Below, piece by piece: positions 35,686 to 47,436 of a DNA stretch of 64,000 nt (position 1 is the stretch's first letter; every line of letters begins with the position of its first letter). The position numbers and the translations under genes are program-made. Source of the DNA: Desarmillaria ectypa (Eukaryota; Basidiomycota; Agaricomycetes; Agaricales; Physalacriaceae); assembly GCA_030407005.1 (NCBI GenBank), contig JAUDYN010000007.1:1426001-1490000 (forward strand), read 5' to 3'. The notes under the pieces were generated by a model. The model was not told the origin of the DNA. It searched no databases and saw nothing but the letters and a program-made list of their open reading frames with translations.

Positions 35686-37695
35686 TTAGCACTCTGAGAA
35701 AAGATTCCCAGCGCTAGTACCATTCTGGGGGTAAAACCAAAACGAGAATGCCTAGTAAAGTCGGTGTTGGCGGCATGGTTGGGAAAGATTCAAGCTTAGC
35801 ACTCACAATAAGTACGTAGGTCCCAAACAACAGAATTCCACTCATGTAATGTGTACGTCCGTCTTCCGTGGCAAAGCGTACGAGAAGGACAGAGAGGAAC
35901 AGAGTAACGACTTCAAGAGGATCAAATCTAAGTCGTTGCCTTAGCAAATGTTCGACACGAGAAACTGAGTTAACCACGTACAGCAACGAGAGCGGTTTAT
36001 TTGCTATCCAACCGATCAACACCAGTAGGGGTATAACGAAAAGAGAAATCTGCACGTAAACATGAGACGGGCTTTGCCAAACAACAATAACGTTACCTGA
36101 ATGCATGATCCCACGGAAACAGCGAGCGCCAAGTCGATCTTGTTGCGGTACGCAACAAAAACAGCGGTCACATGCTCTGCCGCGTTACCCACACTACGAT
36201 AGAAAAAGGTTAGAGGGCCAACCATATATTTTACGATAGCAGACCCACATAGCCAACAGAATTAAACCTAACCATTCAGTACTGACGCTTCCACTTTGGC
36301 CGATTCCCCCCAATGAATCAGTGAGGGCCTCGGCTGTCAGATACGTGAGGCCGGTAGCCGCAATCAAGACGGAGATTGCCACAGTAAGGTTCATCTCTGG
36401 CGTCTCCGATTCCTTCTCGCTATCGGCGTCTCCTTTCACGAGACCGGCAGCTTCGAGGTCGTGATGCTCTCTTTGTGCGGATAGTCGGTCGCATCGTCTA
36501 GCAACCCTTGGTCAGTTGATTTGAGCGACAGTGAACAAAGTAGAGAGGCCTCACCGAATATCTGCTTCTTTCTCATTTACCCTGCTAAGATGTGCTGGGA
36601 GTGACCGTCTTCCTAGTAGTTTCATGCCGTGTCCCAGAAACGACCGACTGCCAAAGCTGGAGGCAAGACTTTGAGACCTGTTTACAGGCGGAGGACTAGA
36701 AATCTCGTCATTAACAAGAGGCGTAGCCGGTTGGGCCGATACTGCTCGAGCGGACTGCACATTAGACACGCTCGAGCGGACATCATTGAGGACATCATTG
36801 TCGGGATTATACAAGTACGAGTGACTGTAGAGCTGAAAGACCATATAGCTCACATAGATGAAAATGAGGATAAGCGCACTGCCACGCGACATTTCAAGAA
36901 TGATATCACGCTCGGTTTCTTCTCCGGAGGCCTGCTCGATGGCAAATGCAAAACAGGTGGGAATAACGAGGGCAATTACTGCTAAGGTAAGCAAGGAAGT
37001 ATTGAGCTGTGCAGCTGCTGGAACTGCTGCTGTGAAAAACGAACACCTCCGACAATGAAGGCCATCCCTGTTACGAGAAGAAGGTTGGAAAGAAGACCTC
37101 CAAGTAGCGTAGCCTGGACGACACGAATTTCGCACTTTATGAGTAGGAGAATAGCGATAATGAACTCTGTGGCGTTTCCTAGGGATGCATTGATGAGACC
37201 TTAATGGAAAGTTAGCTTCTCGCCATTGTGGCAAACGTAAGAACACCCACCGCCAAGAGCGTCGCCCGTGTAAAGGGCGATAGTTTCTGTACCGTGGCCG
37301 AGCATACCAGCCAAAGGTACTACACCCAAGAGGGCCATGGCAAAGACCGCACCGTCGGTCTGATGGGTATAATGAAGAGCCCATGCAATTGGGTTAAAGA
37401 CAAGCAGTGTATTGACCCAACTGTAAGTCAAGGCAGACTTGATGCTCTCTAAATGTCCGGGAGCTGGACCCCTTGTCTCCATAGGTCGAACAAACAGTGC
37501 GCGGGTCAATTTCCTAGAGAATGGTGGTGGCCGTTCTGTAATACGCGAGGACGAGGACGTGGACAGGGTGCGAGAGTGGCGCAGTGTATTATCATGGTGG
37601 ATAGTGGGAGAGGTCACTTCAACGGGCTCTGACGAGGAGCTAAAAACGTTTTCTAAACCATTAGTAGAGCCGCCTATGTTGGGTTCAGTTGACAT
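35686..37695 (-). CDS. vacuolar Ca2+/H+ exchanger (Vcx1/CAX type), with one apparent frameshift
   Basis: Seven exons (37695..37251, 37199..36555, 36497..36249, 36193..36097, 36049..35982, 35927..35807, 35751..35686) would give about 563 aa if one missing base is allowed. The family swaps cytosolic Ca2+ for vacuolar H+. The N-terminal 75 residues are a Ser-rich cytosolic tail. The first CAX repeat carries [20 protein letters not shown], the second [39 protein letters not shown]; both hold the family's central Asn-Ala-Glu type motifs. The end is [11 protein letters not shown]. In exon 2 the frame changes by one base near 37020, between [10 protein letters not shown] and [12 protein letters not shown]; the exon is 645 nt where 646 is needed. 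All other junctions agree in phase. It may be a recent loss-of-function allele or a sequence error. Confidence 0.8.
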
Positions 37696-37989
37696 TACTT
37701 TCTAGCGGAACGCGCCCGGCCTGACCTTAAGAACTGATAATTCAATCGGAGTTTGAAGGAAATACACCACTGTACAGCCACGACACCACTTGTGCACTGC
37801 CAATGACGCACTCATTCTCACGGCATTTAACATGCCGTAGAGTGCTGAATAAACTCCGAATATGTGCCAAGACCGGCTAAGTTCTCTTTTGATTGCTAAC
37901 AAGTATCATTCAAATTCAATATACAAGGACGTATTCCTTGTTTTTTTTTTGCTCTTCGTCAATGACTAGACGTACTTTTAGTGCTAAAT
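37696..37989. other. upstream region of the exchanger gene
   Basis: Short non-coding gap that should hold the exchanger promoter. Nothing further is recognised. Confidence 0.35.
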
Positions 37990-38700
37990 CTTCCAGAAAA
38001 CCGAATTCACCTACAAGCCGTGTACGCAATGCATACTGCGTCTCCAGCGGTAGGAATCAAAGCTGATGAGTACAGTGAGTTCAGCTCAACAGATGGATGT
38101 CGCCCTTACTGCTGTCGAATTGTCGAAAGACAAGAATCTCGTCTGGCATCTTGTCGCGTACGTACATCCACTTCATATTCGCTGAAAAGTGACAAGTCAA
38201 TAACAGAAACCCAGCATACAAACAGTGGCATGAACCATGATGTTTGATAAAGTATCCGCTACCATACTATAGAGGATCAGACCAACAAGATAAAGTGTCG
38301 GGTACTAAATACCCACTTTGTCGATTGTATGGGCCATGTCTTTGGGGTCGAGCGTACGAGCATCACACACTGCAAGTGGCGCGTCCATTACCGGACCATA
38401 AAGTGGACATTCGGTGGACGCGGCGAAGGTGCGGGGGATTCTCTCTGCCCAGGATATATGATTCTCGCGAGCTGGGGGTGCAGGGTTAGAAGATGATAAC
38501 AGTGGCTGTGGGGCGCGTCCGTGCCTCCTCGGATGGAACTGATAAGAGTCATAAGGTGCATAAGGTGAGTTCAGTCGCAAAATGGAAGCTGAAATCTCAC
38601 TGATGCCCGTTCGCATAGGTGCTCTTCCGTTACCAATCTGATAGGTACGTCTATCGGTGCCGCAGCTGGCTCCGGGGGTACAAACGGATACGCCATGTTC
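37990..38700 (-). pseudogene. decayed CmcJ/asaB-like hydroxylase/desaturase gene
   Basis: On the minus strand, a start near 38693 opens MNMAYPFVPPEPAAA. Next comes HISWAERIPRTFAAS, then VMDAPLAVCDARTLDPKDM (stop at 38305), which is the hallmark segment of the CmcJ/NovJ/asaB-like family (a Pro-rich WRPI.GPV.DAPLAVCDARS pattern). After several stops, YVRDKMPDEILVFRQFDSS near 38120-38180 matches the family's metal-region text (Y...MTPDEVL.FKQFDS). The central HYVGE/YNPAHRWY part is missing or scrambled, and the C-terminal region is also full of stops. Members occur in fungal secondary metabolism and oxidation of small acids. The copy here cannot make a normal protein. Confidence 0.55.
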
Positions 38701-39156
38701 ATCGTATCACGGGATTCGATGTCATAATGATGGATGCAATGGTTGAATTTGATTTGGAATATCTCAGTTTGAATTAAACTTGAATTTCAGAAATCAAACG
38801 GTTTTGGACTTCTTTAAGTACATTCAAAGCAGAAGTTCGCCACGGAAACGTATTGCTGGGGGCTCCTTCTGGCGACGCGACAATCAGAATACCACTCTAT
38901 TTGCAAACGTCAAAACTTTGGTCTGTGTCCAATAATGATATTCTGATGGGCACAACGCCAGCTGAAATCTGCGAACTTTATGTCAAATAGTTGGGTACAA
39001 AGCCTCGAAGAGTCATGCACAAGACGTGAAGAAGAGTGTAAAGACATCGAAGGACGAAGTACTTATTATGGCGCTCAAAGAGCATCACCTAGTATTACAG
39101 GAAGTTCCATCCGGTCTTAAGTTGTTATCGTTTTTCTGTCTAATAGTCCACGATCG
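38701..39156. other. intergenic stretch
   Basis: AT-rich sequence between the decayed CmcJ-like gene and the decarboxylase 3' end. A few short frames without motifs; nothing recognised. Confidence 0.35.
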
Positions 39157-40401
39157 CTACGTCTGTACTAATCCGAACAATGACAGCGCATTTCCGCCCC
39201 GCACTCCATCCTTTTCCGACGTCCCCCAGCCCGGTACGGACGCGATGGCTTCCAGATTCTCCACAACGCTCTTCCATTTCTCGGTCGACGTGAGAGGAGG
39301 AAAGAACGGGTGATCCGTACCAAAGAGCATCCTTCGGCTTCCCTCTCTTCTGTCTGCCTCCCCTTTTATCGTACTTCCTGTTTCGAATCGCTTTGACCGT
39401 GAAACTACCTCACTGACAAAACCAAGTTCTTCTGGGCCATAAGCGACGGCGTCAAAGTATAGTTTACCAAGGTAGAAGCGTGCATCATGCTTGAGACGAG
39501 AAGCAACAACGGGGTCGTGGTCGATACATGATGCGAGACGGGAGGATAGCTGAGGAAGTGCTCCACCGGAGTGCGCTAGAAGGATTCGAAGCGACGGGAA
39601 TCTATCGAATACACCTGACAAGATCAAACGAGCTGTCGCCTAAAAATTATATCAGCTAACTAGCTAAACGCACGGTGATTTCACTCACGGTAGTAGTCTC
39701 GAAAGGGAAACCCAAAGCCAGTGGAAGAACGTGTCCATTATCTTTGTCGCCCCACGCATTACTGTCCACGCCATAATGGGGATGGAGGAAGACAACCAAG
39801 CCGGCGGCTTCGATGGCTCGCCAAACAGGATCCAGCGCTTCATCGTCCAGCCCTTTACCGATACCCTTGGTCCCCATTATCAGCCCTCTCAAATGAGGCG
39901 CAGCAGCTATCTGGTTTACTGCTTCGACAACTGTTTCGATGGTGATGTCCGGTACTAATGGAAGCAAGCCGAGTCCATATAATCTCTTCAGAATGGAATC
40001 CGAGTACGATGGCCCGGTCGAACAGTATTCTTCGAGATCACTGTTGAGCCCCAACGCAAGTTCGTACGCATCTGCGGCAGAGAGGAAGTCGAGCCAAGGA
40101 TTGGCTGTGCTATATGGAACATGTCAGTATTCTCAAATCAAACATATAATGAAAAGTAAACGCACCTTACAAAAGATATATCAATGCCGTGTAGGTCCAT
40201 AAACTTGAGCTTCTCCTGGCGATCCCAGTATTGGGGTCCCACGGGTCTTCCACTGCTAGGCTCGTTCTCCAGAATCAAGAGTCGCTCTTCTCCCCCTTCA
40301 GCTGACATGATTTTGGGTGCAACTGAACACGACCGGAGCCATGCAGCGTACCGGGGAAGGTATACATGAGTATGCACATCAACGAGAGGCTTCAGAGACA
40401 T
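39157..40401 (-). CDS. ACMSD-type amidohydrolase (metal-dependent decarboxylase)
   Basis: Three exons (40401..40166, 40109..39689, 39639..39157; introns 56 and 49 nt) give 379 aa. The amidohydrolase-2 family includes aminocarboxymuconate semialdehyde decarboxylase and fungal isoorotate decarboxylase; all bind one Zn2+ and remove CO2 from aromatic or pyrimidine acids. Metal ligands are visible: HTH in VDVHTHVYLP (His 10 and 12), LHPHYG in the middle, LLAHSGG and the Asp in FGTDHPF. FVSTANPWLDF and RGLIMGTKGIG also fit the family. The start at 40401 (MSLKPLVDVHTH) is preferred to an upstream in-frame Met because the barrel begins immediately after it. Substrate cannot be fixed from sequence alone. 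The gene looks intact. Confidence 0.88.
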
Positions 40402-40789
40402 GGACGAAAATGAGAGTCGGTTGAAAATTCCAAGTGGGACTCTCATTCAGAGTTTCCTATCTTATCATCTTGCGATCGACCGTGATCGTGTGGCCTCTGC
40501 CGGCTCCGCGGATCTGTTCCGAGCGTCCGACCTTGCTCCGAACTATCATGTCGGATGTATATACCTCCTCATCTTGGATTGGATCCAGAGGTAATTTCTT
40601 TATCCTTGAAATCACAGTATAAATTTGAGCTTCTTTGCTGTCATAGATCAATATCCCTAGCATGTTTCTTTGCTTGGACGCGGCGAACTTGCCCCCTCTT
40701 GTTAATCGTCTGTTCGAAGGAAAGGCCGCCGACTTCGCCCTTGGTGGGAAATACAATACCAGAGATAATGGCTCAATAACTTTTACTGA

Positions 40790-41720
40790 ATCGTCGTCTC
40801 TCGTCTTCCTTGCCCACCAGTACACTGTCTTTCAAGGCCGCTCTCGAAACCGGACAAGAGCCTCCCGAATCATGGTCATCGTATATGAATGTTGTCTATG
40901 ACAGCAGACGGCCTCCTTCAATCGGATCATACGGTGCAGAAAAGCTGGAAGCTAAAACAAGAGAGGCGACTATGTCAAATCACTGTATGTACTCTATCCA
41001 TCGTGTGAAGAGTCGCGATTCAGCCGAATGTCGTCTTGACAGCTGCTTTCCTGTACGTGTCTGGGAGTACAGGATTATGCTCAACAGATCGCGCTAACAA
41101 GAAAGCGTTCGAGAAATGGAGCTTCATTCCAAAAATGCTCGTTGATGCTTCCGATCGGACACTTGAGGTCAGAATCGCTCCCTCATATAAGCTAGTTGTT
41201 CGGTGGCTGATGCTTTTGTTAGACGACTCTATTCGGCATTATATACAAGTCTCCTCTTCTCCTCGCTCCCACCGGCGTCCACGGTCTTTTGAATAAGGTC
41301 GGAGAAGTGACTACTTCACGGACAGCTGCAAAAGTCGGTGTCCCGTTCAACACTAGCACCGCTAGCACTCGCTCTATTAAGGATGTCGCTGAAGCCAACG
41401 GAGACGGTCAACGTTGATATCGACTATATTGGTATGTTCTCATCGATGCGGCTGTGCGTAGCGATGCTAAAGGTCGATATTAGACCGCGTTCTGAAGAGG
41501 TTACTCTGTCATTGCTAGGGCGAGCCAAAAAGGGCGGTTACACAGCCTGTATCGTGACTCTGGACACCATGTGTATGGGTTGACGTCCATATGATCTTGA
41601 TAAAGCCTACCGTCCTTTCAAGCATGGTATCGGGATACAAATGGGAACCTCTGATCCCGCGTTTATGAGCACGCAGTGCCCAATCTATCCAGTTGTACGG
41701 CCTTGCTATTAGCAGTGAAC
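40790..41720 (+). pseudogene. dead FMN-dependent alpha-hydroxy acid oxidase (lactate 2-monooxygenase-like)
   Basis: The family oxidises 2-hydroxy acids with FMN. Pieces appear in order but in shifting frames: YMNVVYDSRRPPSIGSYGAEKLE, TGLCSTDRANKKAFEKWSFI, PKMLVDASDRTLE, a jump to TLFGIIYKSPLLLAPTGVHG, LNKVGEVTTSRTAAKVGVPF, NTSTASTRSIKDVAEANGDG, then a stop where the family has Trp (GDGQR-stop-YRLYW), RPRSEEVTLSLLGRAKKGGY, TACIVTLDTMCMG-stop-RPYDLD (again Trp to stop), and FKHGIGIQMGTSDPAFMS. Homology ends near 41700; the C-terminal third with the catalytic His-Gly-Gly and FMN-phosphate site is missing. At least two nonsense changes and several frameshifts make this a pseudogene. Confidence 0.85.
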
Positions 41721-42158
41721 AAGGAGTCGAGGAAGTAGTACGAGGCATAGTACTGTGTGAAGCTGAAATCACACGGAGGTTGTGTGGGTACTCTAACCTG
41801 AGCCAAATATGAGGACAGAAGAATAAAATTATGGAAAAGATGGACATGGGCCTCTATTCGCCTTAGACTCGAACACTTAAGTTTGTACGTATTCGGTGCT
41901 GGCCATTATTTCATGGTTTGAATACAGGTGGGAACAATGTGTCACGCTCTAGATCCTTCCAAACACCAGTTTTTTTTGTTTTGTCCAAAAAGCCGATTTT
42001 GCCGAGCGGAGTTTCAACCTCCTCCATTTCTTACTCCGCTCCAGTTTCGGTAGTACTTCTCACACCACGACAACGACGACCACTTGCCTGAATACATTCG
42101 CTTCAGGTTGAACGCCGCCATTCTGCTTACTTAGCATCTGCTTTGTCAATTGATAGAT
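41721..42158. other. upstream region of the Mpe1 gene
   Basis: Non-coding sequence with pyrimidine-rich stretches. It should contain the Mpe1 promoter and may include the end of the dead oxidase gene. Nothing else recognised. Confidence 0.4.
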
Positions 42159-44163
42159 ATGGCATCATCTGTTTTTTACAAGTTCAGCTCGAGAAGAGAC
42201 GAATCGCGGGTGTCCTTTGATGGCACCGGTATTTCTGTTTTTGATCTCAAGCGCGACATTATTTTAGCAAACAACATGGGAAAAGCGAACGATTTCGACC
42301 TGTACATCTACGACAGTACCTCCAAGCAAGGTGCGTGTACTACTAGCACTTGCCATTTTTCAGTCTAGCTTACACGTACCACAGAGTACAAGGACGACTC
42401 TGAAATCATTCCTCGTTCTTCTTATGTTATCGTCAAGCGACTACCGGCGTCTCGTCCTGGCAAGGGTAAAGCCTCAATGTATATCGCTGGTGCCGGGAAT
42501 GTCATACCGACCTCCGAAACCGTGTCGAGAAATGGATCTACATGGCACAAGGGTGCGCTATCAAAACGTTTTGATGGAAAGGACGAGGCTCCGCAAAGAC
42601 CTGTGCGTGATTGTTATGATGCAGGGTTTCGTATTTACACTCGTGCTAGCCGACTGCACCGACCGCACCTACACCCGTTTCATCATCTGTAACCAAGGGT
42701 GACGAAGCAGCTGCCATGGCTGCAATGTTTCAAGCCCAAACTGCGAATTGGGAGGAGACACAGGAAAAAATGTCACAGTTGGTGTCGCCCCGAGGGGTTC
42801 CTTGTCGATGTAGTAGCCTGTTTTCTAATGAATTCTTGTTTCCTTCTACTTGCTCTCAATAGCGCACCACGTATTTACAACAATCCTCGAGGAACGGGGT
42901 TCTCTCGTGGTGGCAAACCTCATCCGGCGCACCAGCCCTATCAAGTACCAGACAGACCGTTGCCTCCCAGTTATGTCTGCTATCGCTGTGGTCAGAAAGG
43001 TCGGTTGGTTTATTTGTCTTATGGCGGTTATGCTGATGTGCTCTGAAGGACACTGGATCAAGGATTGCCCTACGAACAATGATCGTGAATATGACAACAA
43101 ACCCCGCATAAAACGAACGACAGGTATCCCACGGAGTATGCTTAAGGCAGTGGAGAACCCCGTAGGTGCACAAATTGGACAGGGAGTTATGGTCACACCA
43201 GAGGGCGGTTATGTTGTTGCTCAACCCGACATGTTCGTCGCTTCATCCACACAACCATCTTAGCAATACTCATTTTGGTTGCAGAGCCTCGTGGCAAAAG
43301 CAGGTATCACGAACCAAAGCACTCACCGCTGCCGATGTCCGTGAACGTGTACCCACAGATGCCAGTCTTGTTTGTCCCATCGACAATAAACTCTTCCGTG
43401 ACGCTGTGAAGACTCCTTGCTGTGGGACAATATATTGCGAAGAGTGTATACAGACGCACCTTCTCGAGCGAGATTTCATATGTCCAAACTGTGCTAAGAA
43501 AATTGCTTCCCTGGATGAACTGTTTGCGGATAAGCCGATGCGTACTAAAATAACGGACTACATCGAAAAGGCTATCGAGAAGAGTAAAACGGAGGCCGAA
43601 GAAGAGACCAGACCAACGACAGATGACTCTGCTCAGGTATGCTGATCTTGGTGTGAACCGTCGCGATACCTAATGAGAACGTGTAGCAGGAGGAACCAAA
43701 CTTGGAACAGGACTTCTATACCGACCAGCAGCCTGGTGCAGATGTGAACATGCAGGAAATGTTTGTAAACAGCATTCCTCAACTACAAGCGCAGATCTCT
43801 CAAATCTCCGTCATGCTTCAAAATTCCTCCCTCCCAGCACAAGTACGACAGTCGACCGAAATGCAATACCAGCAGCTCCAAATGCAGCTGCAGCAAGCCC
43901 AGACCTTCTCCGCGGCGTTGGCAACTATCCAACAACAGCAACAAATACAGCAGCAGGTCCAGAACGCCAGTGGAGCGGCTTACAACAACATGGCGGCTGC
44001 TTGGTCGAATCCGTTTGTAAACCAACAACCTGCAGGACAAGACTCGGCATACCAGCGTTTACCCGTTAATAATCGACGGCGTAATTTGAAGCGGGAGCGT
44101 CCTTCAGATTTTCTGGAAGTTGGCGGTGAACCCGATAGCAAGGTGGCGAGGTATTGGGAGTGA
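42159..44163 (+). CDS. MPE1: Mpe1/RBBP6-type mRNA cleavage and polyadenylation factor
   Basis: Seven exons (42159..42330, 42385..42602, 42650..42777, 42863..42999, 43049..43232, 43285..43636, 43690..44163) give 554 aa. Mpe1 is a subunit of the pre-mRNA 3'-end processing complex and has ubiquitin-ligase-like domains. The N-terminal ubiquitin-like DWNN domain (SSVFYKFSSRRDESRVSFDG to SYVIVKRLP, about 1-80) is followed by a disordered linker, a CCHC zinc knuckle (CYRCGQKGHWIKDC, about 210-224) and a RING/U-box (CPIDNKLFRDAV...CCGTIYCEECI...CPNC, about 307-345). The C-terminal 150 residues are Gln-rich. The start at 42159 gives the exact DWNN beginning. The zinc knuckle is split by an intron after the Gly. 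All phases agree and the gene looks intact. Confidence 0.93.
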
Positions 44164-44317
44164 TCGATGGCGCACGTACATATGATTTTTTTCACATTTG
44201 GATCATGGACATGTACAAATTGCACGCATTTTAATCGTATTAAGTTTAATTCGCTAGACAGTGGACATGCGTGAATAAGGAAAAGAGCAACTCTATCACA
44301 ACTTGGTAGGGATGCCG

Positions 44318-45400
44318 CTAAAGAGGGAAAGCCAGGGCAGAGACAGCCCAGATCCAAGGAGCCGCGATATTTGGGAACTGAGCGTTTCGGAAAATGAGTT
44401 AAGTTGAACTTCATGATAGAGACCGCACCTCCCAGACCATGACGCTCGCATCTGGAAATAATGGGCAACCTTTATTACTCGATGTACTGTGACTTACTCC
44501 ATCCTTGGCCATATACTGTCTAAGCATGAGGCCAGTGTGGATGTTGACATAAAACCGTTACTAGCATCGTTAGATATGCCTGGTTTACCTATCACTAGGT
44601 TCGAAAGCGGTACTCCGGCGCTGCCGGTTATCTGGAAGAGCGCCGTTTGCGGTCAAAATGATGAGGTAGTCAATAATCCAGTGCACGTCGTGTATCCGCT
44701 AGTTCCTTCTGCACGGAGCAGGTCATTCAAAGAAGGAAGAAGAAGCCAAGAAACTGGAAACTCACCATTGTGAAACTAGTTTCGAAGCAGCATAAGATGT
44801 TAACTTCACTCGGACGAAGAAACCACACCTGAACATTATACCAGTCGACTAAGCTTCCGACGGTGGACAGTGCGGTAAGCGCCTCCGCCGAACCTATTAG
44901 GTGAGAACCTAGACGTCACGGTGGTACTGGTCAGTTCAGTAAACTTGGCTCAAAACTGTTCCGTACCATGGTGCCACCGCTAGTATATGCAGGTTAGTCA
45001 AACAGAAATTCTTCGGGAAAAAATGGGATCCTGACGGGCATGAGTAAGGATGTATTCGCTTTGAGGAAGTTGAAGTCGAGGTTCTCTGGTAAAGGCTATG
45101 ATCCAAGCCTTGGAATAGTGGAAATCTTTACCTCAGCCCGACTATCTCCAGCATTAACAGCACTGAAATCCTTTAGTCCTCGGCATTTCATAGTCGACAT
45201 CTATCCCATCCAGATTATACTGCTTGACCCACGCAGCCATTCTGATTGCCGCCGCCACAATGGGATCTGCATGGCTCGACGTGGGTACATCAGTAGATCC
45301 AAAGCCAGAAACAATGAGCCCGATTCCTGTAGCTGCATATTGCGCCTTAATCGTGCTTCGCTGGGCTACTATCAGTTGAGTCCATTCTTCTGCTTTATGA
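44318..45400 (-). pseudogene. GH18 chitinase copy A, 5'-truncated and nonsense-mutated
   Basis: The minus strand holds the family text from the middle to the end: EWTQLIVAQRSTIKAQYAATG, FGSTDVPTSSHADPIV, the active-site motif YNLDGIDVDYE, VSTVGSLVDWYNVQ, GYTTCTGLLTTSSF then TGA where the family has Trp before PQT, LSNLVIGKPGISNDASNG and, after a normal intron, FPNIAAPWIWAVSALAFPL with stop at 44318. The signal peptide and first exons are not found upstream of 45400. The catalytic residues are kept, but the missing start and the internal stop make it non-functional. It is a sister of the intact copy at 45633-47204. Confidence 0.75.
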
Positions 45401-45632
45401 CGTTGAAGTACGTTGGACTATCGTTTGCGCTGGAGAAATTTACCGCAAGAAATTTTACAAAACGTTGTATCCCTAGGCGCAGCCTCATGGTGAATCGGCT
45501 CAAGAAGCACAAAAAGTTAGAGAATCCGACGAAAACGTGTTCCTGTCTTTAGCCGGCTTCATTATGGCTAGAAGTCACATTGAGATTCATATATAGAACG
45601 CGGAAACCAGGGGATACAGAACAGGCACATAT

Positions 45633-47204
45633 TCAAACAGCCCAAGAAAGAGAGCGAACTGCAGCAATCCAAGATTCTCCGGCATCAGGGTACTGAAGTA
45701 TCATCAGTTGATATCATGACTAGAACACCATAACATCCATGACTTACCTGCCATACCATTGCGCCGCCATCTGCAATCGTTCGTTCAGCATTCATCAATT
45801 GTGATAAGTGGGACAACATACTCCATCCTCGATTCATCGCGGTCTGTAAGCAATTTGCTAGAGTTGAGGGGGTCATATAACCACTGCTTGCATCGCTAGC
45901 CGTCGCTGGTTTTCCGATAACGAGTTTCCCAAGAGGAACACCACTGCTGGCGATCTGAAACAAGGAAGTCTTGGGCCATGTCGAAGACGAAGTGGTCAGT
46001 AACCCAGTGCAGGTGGTGTATTCAGTGGCTCCCTCTGTTGAAATTCATAAAGAATTGAGAAAGTGGCTTGGAGTGATCGACTTACGGTTGTAAAACTAGA
46101 GAAGGATGAGGTAAGTACTGTGAGATTACATATGTGCAGTTTGCTAACTTGAACATTATACCAATCGATTAAGCTTCCGACATTTGCATGCACTTTCAAA
46201 TAACCGCCGCCGGGATAATAGGTAGGCGTGAACCTGACGAATCGACATTGGTAGTCAGCTTCTTATCAACCATCAAAGGACTGAAATGACCAGGGAGCAA
46301 CAGCTACACCATGGTACTTCAGCAACTGTGATTAAAGCTGAAAAACGAACGACCAACGAGCATGGGAGAGGATATAGGAACCTTGAGGAAGATGCACCCG
46401 CAGCTGGGTAGTGAAACTCGTCAACCAGGCCTATCATCACGTATCAAAACTTGGACATAGAAGCGACATAGAGCAGCCTACCTCGGCTGTGCCCGAGTCC
46501 ATGGCGCTAAAATCCTAAGTATTCCAATGAGAGGCAGAGTATCACCGGGTTGGATGAACGTCATACCTCGTAATCAACATCTATACCATCCAAGTCATAT
46601 TCGATGACCCATGCAGCCATGGTATTGGCAGTCGCAATCGGATCTGCCCTCGTAGTGGTTGGAACATCGGAAGAGCCAAAGACAGACACTATAAGAGAGA
46701 TGCCAGCGGCAGCATATTCTGACTTGATAGCCGATCTCTCAGAACTTGTAAGTGTTGTCCATTCGTAGGCCTAAATCAACTTTTCAGTGACTGGCATGTA
46801 CAACGCGAAGTAATGTACCTTGTCCCACGCCCCTTCTATAAGAAGAAAGGACAGTGCACTAACAAAAAGGTATCAATGACTTGCGAAGAAGATCACTGAA
46901 GCTAAAAGCTTACAAGACATTGAAGCCCTATGAAATCAATCGTTAGTAACCTTAAAAGATCGAACCCGGACCCGGTGTCCCATACCTCGATTGCAGATGC
47001 TGCCGGTGGTCCAGTAACTCCCGACTGATATACATCAGCGTACACAACCCAATGTGGTGCAGCAGGAGTCGCGCGCTCCAAAATGCCGCGCGCCTTTCCG
47101 CTGAGTCCATCAAACGATGTACTGTTTATGGGGCTGGAAAACACTGGAATAGCTAAAAGAGCAAGTAGACATAGTACTAGGTCAACGAAAGAGCGGAGAG
47201 CCAT
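45633..47204 (-). CDS. GH18 chitinase, intact copy B
   Basis: Twelve exons (47204..46986, 46927..46914, 46858..46819, 46770..46567, 46514..46482, 46430..46358, 46303..46291, 46233..46149, 46095..46086, 46034..45822, 45770..45748, 45692..45633) give 328 aa. It cuts chitin or related beta-1,4-GlcNAc chains outside the cell. The start at 47204 gives a signal peptide (MALRSFVDLVLCLLALLAIP); an upstream in-frame Met would bury it. The catalytic signature DLDGIDVDYE ends exon 4, with the acid/base Glu at about 159. Other landmarks are APHWVVYADVYQSG, AYEWTTLTSSERSAIKSEYA, GSYILSHAPVAPWF, VGSLIDWYNVQFYNQG and GGAMVWQYPDAGESWI. Exons of 10, 13 and 14 nt are required to keep the frame. No chitin-binding module is seen. 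Confidence 0.85.
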
Positions 47205-47436
47205 CTCGAATGTTGCTTTTTTCAGACTGTGCTTTAATGCCTTATATGCCATGGTAAATGTCGCGTGAATTATACTTCCACATGCACATAATGCTGGCGG
47301 AATAGAGCTATAATTGGACTTTCAATTTTCTAACCGTAAAGAAAGCACTTGAGGATATCAAGCTCACTTCAGAGTCAGCCAGGATCCCAGAAGAAATCGA
47401 GCAAAGAACCAAAAAGTGCTCCCATGTAAGGATGCT

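Noticed and set aside
37019..37050. A 32-nt intron that would repair the exchanger frame
   Set aside because: Too short for fungal splicing, and it would delete the conserved GG-R-FS-Q segment. A one-base frameshift is simpler.
39157..41720. A still-active catabolic gene cluster
   Set aside because: Two of the three neighbouring enzymes are clearly dead here, so only a former cluster can be proposed.
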